From NCBI RefSeq assembly GCF_013410065.1, contig NZ_JACCCW010000002.1, forward strand, positions 930,001 to 994,000: a DNA stretch of 64,000 nucleotides, in the 5' to 3' direction. The position numbers were made by a program, and so were the translations under genes. This stretch comes from Granulicella arctica. GTDB taxonomy: Bacteria > Acidobacteriota > Terriglobia > Terriglobales > Acidobacteriaceae. Of this stretch, positions 56,738-64,000 are shown in pieces. The notes below the pieces were generated by a model. It made no database searches and was not told where the DNA came from. It was given only the letters and a program-made list of their open reading frames with translations. How positions within the stretch are numbered: position 1 is the stretch's first letter; each line of letters begins with the position of its first letter.

Positions 56738-57162
56738 CTCGACCAGACGGCAAAGGGAAGAATGTCCTTATTGTCAGCCGCAAGCGTGTAATTCTCGTCA
56801 GGATTCTGCGGATTGTAACGGACCTGGATGATCGTATCCTCCTTCGCATCTCGGATAGCGCGATGCGCTTCTGAGTCGGAGAGCGGGACGCTCCGAAGGT
56901 GCCCGCCAAAGTAACCGCCATCCAGCGTGAAGTAAAACGCAGACTCGATCTGAAAGTTCTGATAGACCGATCCTGCCTCCGCGAAGGAATCTTTCGGCAC
57001 GACGGTAGAGCCAAGCAGCTTCGCCGTGAGCACGGGCCACGTCTTGGCCTGCCGCAACGCAGCCTCGCGCTTGCGACGGCGAGCAGACCGTAGGAGCCAA
57101 TCGAAGGCAAGAAAGCCACTCATGGCCTGAAATTGTACTGCCGTAAGTACTCTTTTGTGCAT
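56734..57162 (-). CDS. DUF3592-like hypothetical protein
   Basis: This protein of up to 142 aa has a basic segment (LLRSARRRKREAALRQAKTW) followed by a mostly beta domain (WPVLTAKLLGST ... FYFTLDGGYFGGHLRSVPLS ... IIQVRYNPQNPDENYTL). The pattern recalls DUF3592-type domains, where VRYNPxNPxx is typical. There is no strong membrane helix. ATG 57123 (MSGFLAFDW) may be the real start. Its 3' end overlaps the M20 stop by 4 bases, so the pair are antisense at their tails. Function unknown. Confidence 0.65.
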   Translation of the reverse strand: MHKRVLTAVQFQAMSGFLAFDWLLRSARRRKREAALRQAKTWPVLTAKLLGSTVVPKDSFAEAGSVYQNFQIESAFYFTLDGGYFGGHLRSVPLSDSEAHRAIRDAKEDTIIQVRYNPQNPDENYTLAADNKDILPFAVWSS

Positions 57163-57255
57163 CGCCAGAGAAGAGAACGCTCCATGTACATCCAGAGGTT
57201 CTGTCCCCGTTTTTCCTCAGCCAATGCCTCCCTCGCGAAAGCCTAAAATCAAATC

Positions 57256-60200
57256 ATGGCCGCAGAGTTCACCCACCTCCATCTTCACACCGATTATTCG
57301 CTCCTAGACGGAGCCTGCGACGTAGACAAGCTAGCCGCGCACCTCAGCCGGATTGGCCAAACAGCCGCCGCCATGACCGATCACGGCAACATCTTCGGCG
57401 CCGTGCACTTCTTTGACGCCATGCAGAAGAAGGGCATCAAGCCCATCCTCGGCTGCGAGCTCTATCTCTGCAAGAACGACGACCACCGCGCCGCCCCCGA
57501 GGGCGACAAGTACAACCACTTCCTCGTGCTGGCCGAAAACGAAGTCGGATACCGCAACCTCGTCCGTCTCACCAGCGAGGCCGCTCTGCACGGTTTCTAC
57601 CGCAAGCCCCGCGTCTCCAAAGACTTTCTGTCGAAGCACACCGAAGGTCTCATCGGCTTCTCCGGCTGTCTCGCGGGCGAGGTCAACCAGCACCTGATGG
57701 CAGGGAAGTACGACGAGGCCAAGCGCAGCGCAGGCATGTTCCAGGAGATGTTCGGCAAGGGCAACTTCTTCCTTGAGCTACAAGACCACGGCCTCGAGCC
57801 CGACAAGCCAGTCTGCGACGCTCTCTTCAAGATGGAGCGCGAGCTGGGCATCCCCCTCATCGCGACCAACGACGCGCACTACGTCGAGAGCGACGACTCC
57901 CGCGCACACGAGATCCTCCTCTGCGTCCAAACCGCCGGCAGCATGAACGACCCCAAGCGCTTCAAATTCGACACGCAGGAGTTCTACATCAAGTCAGCGG
58001 AGGAGATGCTCCGCACCTTCGCGCAGACCCCCGAGGTCTGCACCCGCACTATGCAGTTCATCGACCGCTGCAACCTGAAGATGACCAAGGTCGACAACCC
58101 GTTCCCCGACTTTCCCGTTCCCGAAGGCGAAACGCTCGTGACCTACTTTGAGCACGTCTGCCGCGAAGGCCTCGAAAAGCGCCTCGGCACCGCAGTCGAA
58201 CACCTCCGTTCACGCGGCCTGCTCAAGAAGACCATCCCCGACTACCACGCCCGCCTCGACCGCGAGATGGACTGCATCAAGCAGATGAAGTTTCCCGGCT
58301 ATTTCATGATCGTCTGGGACTTTATCCGCTATGCCCGCGAACAGGGCATCCCCGTAGGACCAGGCCGTGGATCCGCCGCCGGGTCGCTCGTAGCCTACTG
58401 CATGGAGATCACGGATATCGATCCGCTCCAGAACGAGCTGCTCTTCGAGCGCTTCCTCAACCCCGAACGTATCTCCATGCCCGATATCGATATCGACTTC
58501 TGCATGAATCGTCGCGGCGAGGTCATCGAGTACGTCAACCGCAAGTATGGTCGCGATCAGGTCGCGCAGATCATCACCTTCAACACCATGGCCGCGAAGG
58601 CCGCCATCAAAGACGTCGGCCGAGCACTCGACATGCCCTACGGCGAGGTCGACCGCATCGCCAAGATGATTCCGCCCACCATCGGTATCACCATCGACAG
58701 AGCGATGAAGGACTCCCCAACACTCAGCCAGGCCTACGATTCCGATCCGAAGATCAAAGAACTCATCGACGCAGCCCTTCGTCTCGAGGGCCTCGTGCGC
58801 GGAGCCGGCGTGCACGCCGCAGGCGTCGTCATCGCACCAAAGCCCCTCACCGAACTCGTCCCCGTCACCCGCGCCAAGGACGACTCCGTCGTCACCGCCT
58901 ACGACATGAAGGCCGTCGAAAAAATGGGCCTGCTCAAGATGGACTTCCTCGGCCTCACGACCCTGACCGTTATCGACGATGCCCTGAAGCTCATCAAACA
59001 GACCACCGGCGAACTCATCGACATGGCCACCATCCCGCTCGACGACGTCGTCACCTACGAGAAGGTCTTCCATCGCGCCCTTACCTCCGGCGTCTTCCAG
59101 TTCGAGTCCGGCGGCATGCGCGACGTCCTCCGCCGCTACAAGCCCAACACCGTCGAAGACCTCACCGCCCTCAACGCCCTCTATCGTCCCGGCCCCATCC
59201 AGGGCGGCATGATCGACGAATTCATCGAGCGCAAATGGGGCCGTCGCGCTGTCGAATACGAACTCCCGGAGCTAGAACCGATCCTCTCCGAGACCCTCGG
59301 CGTCATGCTCTACCAAGAGCAGGTCATGCAGATATCGAACCGACTCGCCGGTTTCTCCCTCAGCCAAGCCGACATGCTCCGCCGCGCCATGGGCAAAAAA
59401 GATGCTGCCGAGATGGCCAAGCAGAAGATCAAATTCATGGAAGGGGCCGCAGAAAACAAGCACCCCAAAACAGTAGCCGGCAACATCTTCGACCTCATGG
59501 CGAAGTTCGCGGAGTACGGATTTAACAAGTCGCACTCCGCTGCATACGCTCTGCTCGCCTACCATACGGCCTATCTCAAAACCCACTATCCAGTGGAGTT
59601 CATGGCCGCGCTCCTCACCAGTGAAACCTCGAAGCCCGAGAACGTCGTCAAGTACATCTCCGAGTGCCGCGAGATCAACATCCCCGTCGTCCCGCCCAAC
59701 GTCCAAATCTCCGACGCGAACTTCACGCCTGTCCGTACCGACACCGGTGCCGCCATCGGCTTCGGCCTCGCCGCCATCAAAAACGTCGGCCACAACGCCA
59801 TCGAATCCATCATCACCGCACGCGCCGCGCTGGTAGCAGCAGGGAAGCCGGGCTTCGCGAACCTGTGGGAGTTCTGCGAAAAGGTCGATCTCCGCTTGCT
59901 CAACAAGCGTGTGCTCGAGTCGCTCATCAAAGCAGGAGCCATGGACTGCTTCGGCGGCCGTGCTCAGGTTACCGCCGCACTCGACAAAGCAATGGAGCGC
60001 GCCCAGAAGGCCCAACGCGACGAAGCCGCGGGCCAGCACGGACTCTTCGGCATCTTCGACGACGGCCCGGTGCACTCGATGCACGCCAGTGAAGACGCCC
60101 TCCCCACTGTGCCCGAGTGGGACGAACACACACGGTTGCAAAATGAAAAGGACGTTCTCGGCTTCTTCGTCTCCGGCCATCCGATGGACAAGTACCGCGA

Positions 60201-60801
60201 GAAGCTGCGCAACATGAAGGTCGTCGATACCGCAACCGCATGCGAGATGAAGCCCGAGCCCCAGACCTTCCGCCGCGGACGCAACGAAGAGCCTCAAAAC
60301 GAGATCCAGATCGCGGGCGTCATCACCGGCCTCAAGGTTGCCAAGTCGAAGCGCTCCGGCGAAATGTACGCCCAGGCCTCGCTCGAAGATACCGTCGGCA
60401 AGATCGAGCTGATCGCCTTCCCGCAGTCCTATGAAAAGCTCGCCGAGAAGCTGAAGATCCCCGTCCCTGTCCTCGTTCGCGGCACACTCCGCGGTGAAGA
60501 AGACTCAGCCCCCAAGCTTGCCATCTCCTCCATCCAGGCCCTCGAAGACGTAAAAATCAAGCTGCCAGAGTCTCTTCGCATCAAGGTCCCGCTGCACAGC
60601 TCCGACGCTGTTCTCCTCGATAAGCTCCACGCTCTCCTCATCGCCTCTCCCGGCAACGGCAAGCTGCTCCTCGACCTCGAAGAACCCGGCGAATTTTGCG
60701 CCGTGCTCGAGCCCCACGACGTACGCGTCGCCGCCGACCGGCTCTTCATCGATAACGTCGAAGAGCTCGTAGGCCAGGGCGGCGTCCGCATCATGGACTA
60801 A
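57256..60801 (+). CDS. dnaE: DNA polymerase III alpha subunit
   Basis: This 1181-aa replicative polymerase has an N-terminal PHP domain (HLHTDYSLLDGACDVDKL, MTDHGNIFGAVHFF) with metal ligands apparently intact, then the C-family palm with the catalytic MPDIDIDFCMNRRGEV. Helix-hairpin-helix (about 830-930) and OB-fold domains (about 1010-1090; IAGVITGLKVAKSKRSGEMYAQ) follow. Length and order are those of the DnaE1 type. The downstream epoxide-hydrolase gene begins 4 bases after its stop. Confidence 0.96.
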   Translation: MAAEFTHLHLHTDYSLLDGACDVDKLAAHLSRIGQTAAAMTDHGNIFGAVHFFDAMQKKGIKPILGCELYLCKNDDHRAAPEGDKYNHFLVLAENEVGYRNLVRLTSEAALHGFYRKPRVSKDFLSKHTEGLIGFSGCLAGEVNQHLMAGKYDEAKRSAGMFQEMFGKGNFFLELQDHGLEPDKPVCDALFKMERELGIPLIATNDAHYVESDDSRAHEILLCVQTAGSMNDPKRFKFDTQEFYIKSAEEMLRTFAQTPEVCTRTMQFIDRCNLKMTKVDNPFPDFPVPEGETLVTYFEHVCREGLEKRLGTAVEHLRSRGLLKKTIPDYHARLDREMDCIKQMKFPGYFMIVWDFIRYAREQGIPVGPGRGSAAGSLVAYCMEITDIDPLQNELLFERFLNPERISMPDIDIDFCMNRRGEVIEYVNRKYGRDQVAQIITFNTMAAKAAIKDVGRALDMPYGEVDRIAKMIPPTIGITIDRAMKDSPTLSQAYDSDPKIKELIDAALRLEGLVRGAGVHAAGVVIAPKPLTELVPVTRAKDDSVVTAYDMKAVEKMGLLKMDFLGLTTLTVIDDALKLIKQTTGELIDMATIPLDDVVTYEKVFHRALTSGVFQFESGGMRDVLRRYKPNTVEDLTALNALYRPGPIQGGMIDEFIERKWGRRAVEYELPELEPILSETLGVMLYQEQVMQISNRLAGFSLSQADMLRRAMGKKDAAEMAKQKIKFMEGAAENKHPKTVAGNIFDLMAKFAEYGFNKSHSAAYALLAYHTAYLKTHYPVEFMAALLTSETSKPENVVKYISECREINIPVVPPNVQISDANFTPVRTDTGAAIGFGLAAIKNVGHNAIESIITARAALVAAGKPGFANLWEFCEKVDLRLLNKRVLESLIKAGAMDCFGGRAQVTAALDKAMERAQKAQRDEAAGQHGLFGIFDDGPVHSMHASEDALPTVPEWDEHTRLQNEKDVLGFFVSGHPMDKYREKLRNMKVVDTATACEMKPEPQTFRRGRNEEPQNEIQIAGVITGLKVAKSKRSGEMYAQASLEDTVGKIELIAFPQSYEKLAEKLKIPVPVLVRGTLRGEEDSAPKLAISSIQALEDVKIKLPESLRIKVPLHSSDAVLLDKLHALLIASPGNGKLLLDLEEPGEFCAVLEPHDVRVAADRLFIDNVEELVGQGGVRIMD

Positions 60802-60805
60802 CTTC

Positions 60806-61975
60806 ATGGCCCTCGAACCATTCGCAATACCCTTTTCAAAGAGCGCAGTGGACGATCTCCGAGATCGGCTGGCACGAACACGCTGGCCCGACGAGATACC
60901 CGGCACTGCTTGGGAGTACGGCTTCGATCTCGCGTTCCTGAAAGATATTTGCGATTACTGGAGACACCAGTTCGACTGGAAAGCACAGGTAGAGAAGCTC
61001 TCGTCCTTCCATCATTACCGCTACACACCGAATACCGCCGGAATTCATTTCATCCATGAGCGCGGCAAAGGCCCTGCTCCAATCCCACTCATCCTGACGC
61101 ACGGGTGGCCCGGCTCTTTCCTGGAAATGCTGCGCATCATCCCACTGTTGACCGACCCAGCGGCACACGGAGGAGATGCCTCCGACTCGTTCGATGTCGT
61201 AGTCCCATCCATGCCCGGATACGGCTTCTCCGATCGCCCAACCACCCGCGGCATGAACACCTTTCGTATCGCTGAATTATGGGTGGAGCTCATGAACGAA
61301 CTCGGCTACAACCGTTTCGCTGCTCAAGGTGGAGACGTAGGTGCAGGTGTAAGCACAGCCCTCGGATTGCGCCATTCGCAAAGCATTCTTGGCATCCATC
61401 TGAACTACATCCCAGGCTCCTATCGCCCACATCTTGCAGCGAAAACAAAGCTTGCCCCAGTCGAAGAAGAGTTCTTGAAACATGCAGCCCAGTGGTACGA
61501 CGAAAGCGGAGCCTACGCCCACATTCAAAGAACGCAGCCTCAGACAGCAGCCTATGGTCTGAACGACTCGCCTGCCGCCCTGGCTGCATGGATATTGGAA
61601 AAATTCCGTAGCTGGTCCGATTGCGAAGGCGATCTCTATAGATGATTTACACGCGACGAGCTGTTGTCGAACGTGACGCTCTACTGGTTGACCGAAACGA
61701 TCCACTCCTCCTTCCGTTGGTACTACGAAAACCGGAAGGCACCGCTGCAATTTGGGCCAGACGATTTTGTGAAAGTCCCCTGCGCAATCGTACGTTTTCC
61801 AAAGGAAGACCCTTTCCCTCCTCTCGAATGGATCGAGCGCGGCTATAACATTCAACGCTGGACGGAGATGCCACGCGGAGGTCACTTCGCAGCAGCGGAA
61901 GAACCCGAACTGCTAGCAGAAGATATTCGCGCTTTCTTCCGCAGGTTTCGGGAAATTGCTTCTCCAACCCCATAG
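60806..61975 (+). pseudogene. Epoxide hydrolase (EHN family) interrupted by an in-frame TGA
   Basis: The frame encodes a 389-residue epoxide hydrolase, interrupted only by TGA at codon 280 (61643-61645). Part one has the EHN domain (IPFSKSAVDDLRDRLARTRW), the oxyanion THGWPGS and nucleophile Asp177 in AAQGGDVGAGV. Part two, in the same frame, has TRDELLSNVTLYWLTETI and the catalytic His in PRGGHFAAAEEP. At the stop the family usually has Arg or Ser before FT; CGA to TGA is the simplest change. Without the second part the enzyme lacks its His and lid. Readthrough, or two-fragment complementation from a GTG at 61664, is possible but unlikely. Confidence 0.85.
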
Positions 61976-61998
61976 CACTAGACTGGAGATGCAACCTT

Positions 61999-62844
61999 AT
62001 GGCCGACCTAGAGACGAGCAAATCAGCCCAGGCAGCACCTACTCCCGAAGCATGGATCAAGACGGAGCTTGCGCGGAACCCTCAGCGCCCACACCCGATG
62101 GACTTCATCGAAGCACTCTTTACCGACTTCAGCGAGATCCACGGCGACCGGGCCTTCGGTGACGACTCCGCAATGGCATGCGGCATGGCGCTCTTCCATG
62201 GAGAGCCAGTGCTCGCCGTCGGCAACCTCAAAGGCCGCACCCTCAAGGAACGAGTAGCACGCAAGTTCGGCAGCCCGGACCCCGAAGGCTACCGCAAAGC
62301 TCTCCGCGCCATGAAGATCGCCGAGAAATACGGCCGCCCCATCTTCACCTTCCTCGATCTGGCAGGAGCAAACCCCGGCATCGGTGCCGAAGAACGCGGC
62401 CAGGGTGAGGCCATTGCGCGGAATCTGCTTGAGATGTCTCGTCTGCGTGTGCCTACCATCGCCACTATCACCGGCGAAGGCGGCTCCGGCGGTGCCTTGG
62501 CGCTGGCTGTAGCCGACCGCGTCCTCATGCTCGACAACGCTATCTACTCCGTCATCTCTCCCGAGGGCTGCGCCTCCATCATGTGGAAGGATGCGACGAA
62601 GAAACAGCAAGCCGCCGCCGCCCTCAAGTACACGGCGCAGGACGCACGCAACCTAGGCTGCTGCGACGATGTCATCCCCGAACCAGTCGGCGGAACACAA
62701 GCCGATCCGGCTACCGCAATGGCTCTCGTCGACGAGCGCCTCCAGCATCACCTCACGGAGCTGCGCAGTATGCCACTCGACCAGATGCTCGACCGGCGTT
62801 ACGAGAAGTTCCGCACCATGGCGCAGTTCTACACAACCGCCTGA
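61999..62844 (+). CDS. accA: Acetyl-CoA carboxylase carboxyltransferase alpha subunit
   Basis: This 281-aa subunit transfers carboxyl from biotin to acetyl-CoA in fatty-acid synthesis. The crotonase-like core shows DFIEALFTDFSEIHGDRAFGDD, LDLAGANPGIGAEERGQGEA, ITGEGGSGGALALAVADRV and SVISPEGCASI. The N-terminal coiled region of E. coli AccA is shorter here. It lies 23 bases after the broken epoxide hydrolase and 20 bases before the CPBP gene. Confidence 0.94.
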   Translation: MADLETSKSAQAAPTPEAWIKTELARNPQRPHPMDFIEALFTDFSEIHGDRAFGDDSAMACGMALFHGEPVLAVGNLKGRTLKERVARKFGSPDPEGYRKALRAMKIAEKYGRPIFTFLDLAGANPGIGAEERGQGEAIARNLLEMSRLRVPTIATITGEGGSGGALALAVADRVLMLDNAIYSVISPEGCASIMWKDATKKQQAAAALKYTAQDARNLGCCDDVIPEPVGGTQADPATAMALVDERLQHHLTELRSMPLDQMLDRRYEKFRTMAQFYTTA

Positions 62845-62864
62845 GAAGCAGGGAGCACCTCCGA

Positions 62865-63899
62865 TTGACGCAATCTGTCCCCTCCAGCACGGCTACGCGT
62901 TCGAAGGTCCGCCGTTCGCTCCAGTTCGCGCTCTTCGCCGTCTCGATGCTCTGGTTCGCTCTTTCGGATTCACTCGCCGGACGAGCAGCACATGGCCTGA
63001 CGACCCGGTTTGACTTAGACGCAGCAAGCCCGCTGCTCGCCGCACTCTTCCTGATCTTCCTGTTGGCCGTCGGCTTCAGCCTCTTTGAGGGAGTCGCTCG
63101 CACCGGCAAAACATCCCTGCGTCTCGCAATCGGTCTGCCGCCGCGTCCTACCGCAGCCCGCGAATGGTCCGTCGGCGCAGCCATCGGCTGGGGCATCGCT
63201 GTCGCATCCGTCCTCCCAATGGCCCTCGGACGCACGCTGCACGTGAGCTTCTGGACCAGCCAACGAGCCTTCGGCCTGCTCTTCCTCAATCTCGCAACGC
63301 TGGCCTGTAGCGTCCTCGCCATCGAGATCGCCCTGCGCGGCTATCCCTTCCGCCGTCTGATCGAAGCACTCGGCCCGACATGGGCCACCGTCGCCATGGC
63401 GGTCACGCTCGGCTTCCTCCACGGCTTCCACCCCGATGCAACCGGCATCAGCATCCTTGCCACAACCATCGCCACCGTCCTGCTCTCCATAGCATGGCTG
63501 CGCACCCATGCCCTGTGGCTTCCCTGGGGCCTTCACTTTGCCTGGAGCGCCAGTGTAGCTCTACTCTTCGGCCTTCCTGTCCGAGGCGTAGACACCTTCG
63601 CCACCGTCATCCAGACACGAGCCATCGGCCCTGGATGGCTCACCGGCGACGACTTCGGCCCCGACGCCGCCTTCTTCACCATCATCGTCCTGCTAGCCGC
63701 CATCGTCGTCCTCGTCCGCGCCACCAGCGACTACGCATGGGACTACACCCGCCCCGAGATCATCGCCGCCGGATACGAGGTCAACCCCGCTCCGCCAGCC
63801 GCCCACTCCGCCATGGAGCAGCAAGCCGCCGCCAAGCCCCCCGCACTCGTCCAGATTCTACCCACCACCTCGCAATCGCGCTCCGTAGACGGACAATAA
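62865..63899 (+). CDS. CPBP-family intramembrane protein (protease-like, atypical motif 1)
   Basis: This 344-aa protein has about eight hydrophobic helices. CPBP/Abi features are present: motif 1 as AIEIALRGYPFRRL, motif 2 as LGFLHGFHPD and motif 3 as WLPWGLHFAWS. Active intramembrane proteases have EExxxR; here the first Glu is Ile, so activity is doubtful. A Pro/Ala-rich cytoplasmic tail ends the protein. TTG 62865 is chosen with GGGAG at 62851-62855 (9-base spacing); the longer open frame overlaps accA and is non-conserved. Confidence 0.75.
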   Translation: MTQSVPSSTATRSKVRRSLQFALFAVSMLWFALSDSLAGRAAHGLTTRFDLDAASPLLAALFLIFLLAVGFSLFEGVARTGKTSLRLAIGLPPRPTAAREWSVGAAIGWGIAVASVLPMALGRTLHVSFWTSQRAFGLLFLNLATLACSVLAIEIALRGYPFRRLIEALGPTWATVAMAVTLGFLHGFHPDATGISILATTIATVLLSIAWLRTHALWLPWGLHFAWSASVALLFGLPVRGVDTFATVIQTRAIGPGWLTGDDFGPDAAFFTIIVLLAAIVVLVRATSDYAWDYTRPEIIAAGYEVNPAPPAAHSAMEQQAAAKPPALVQILPTTSQSRSVDGQ

Positions 63900-63974
63900 C
63901 CCGCAACCCTCTTCACGATTTCCTTGTCAAAACACAAAAAATAGCGCATCCTTCTAGCAATCTGAGGTGCCGCC

Positions 63975-64000
63975 ATGGCATTGCACATCTCCAGATGGAT
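63975..64000 (+). CDS. Start of a further gene (3'-truncated)
   Basis: ATG 63975 has GAGG 7 bases upstream and opens MALHISRW before the window ends. Too short to identify. Confidence 0.35.

Noticed and set aside
61643-61645. TGA as selenocysteine codon in the epoxide hydrolase
   Set aside because: The position is not catalytic in the family, and no SECIS-like hairpin is evident immediately downstream.

Overview
The window is a GC-rich bacterial chromosome segment with dense, mostly short-spaced genes. I infer an Acidobacteriota member (Terriglobia/Acidobacteriaceae type, e.g. Granulicella, Terriglobus or Edaphobacter relatives). The basis is gene content and style: a secreted GH106 glycosidase beside Entner-Doudoroff genes, a DUF1800/DUF1501 exported pair, a TolC-like protein with a Gly/Ser-rich insert, a Tol-Pal locus with a TonB-type protein in the TolA place, a hopanoid cluster, and dispersed palindromes. 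No rRNA, tRNA, CRISPR array or prophage was seen.

Layout. 1-1.2 kb: end of a KDG kinase gene and KDPG aldolase. 1.5-5.3 kb: a secreted GH106 alpha-L-rhamnosidase-like enzyme, a decayed signal-peptide remnant, and purU. 5.3-10.8 kb (minus strand): a PG-binding secreted protein, an HtrA/DegP protease, a DMT transporter, and an M20 peptidase coupled to truA. 11-18.8 kb: TolC-like outer-membrane protein, a thioredoxin-domain (DUF255) protein, an MscS-type channel, a small secreted protein, an S8 protease and an unannotated 45-aa membrane microprotein. 19-25 kb: a fused E1 alpha/beta 2-oxoacid dehydrogenase and the DUF1800/DUF1501 pair. 25.4-27.5 kb: DoxX, an alpha/beta-hydrolase fold lacking its nucleophile, a Rieske protein and a 39-aa His-rich secreted peptide.

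27.6-32.7 kb is carA-carB, split by a REP-associated tyrosine transposase (RAYT) gene. The RAYT is bracketed by mirror-image REP pairs, and part of its own C-terminus is encoded by those palindromes. 32.9 kb carries a DapA-like protein without the Schiff-base lysine, behind a large perfect inverted repeat. 33.9-39.3 kb (minus strand) is the complete tolQ-tolR-tonB-like-tolB-pal-cpoB envelope operon. 39.5-41.4 kb holds recN and a bacterial metallothionein too short for standard ORF cut-offs. 41.5-49.2 kb runs from ispH into a hopanoid operon: shc, hpnH, an unknown small protein, hpnA, hpnG and a Zn-dependent dehydrogenase. 49.2-53.7 kb (minus strand) is a PDZ-containing membrane histidine kinase overlapping an NtrC-type regulator, with a possible sigma-54 promoter.

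54-64 kb holds two convergent alpha/beta hydrolases, an M20 deacylase/peptidase, dnaE, an epoxide hydrolase broken by one in-frame TGA, accA, a CPBP-family membrane protein and the first codons of a further gene.

The most interesting signals are the RAYT/REP unit inside carAB, three unannotated microproteins (metallothionein, His-rich peptide, 45-aa membrane protein), two likely pseudoenzymes, the broken epoxide hydrolase, and two reading frames (tonB-like, mscS-like) whose natural N-termini lack a standard start codon.
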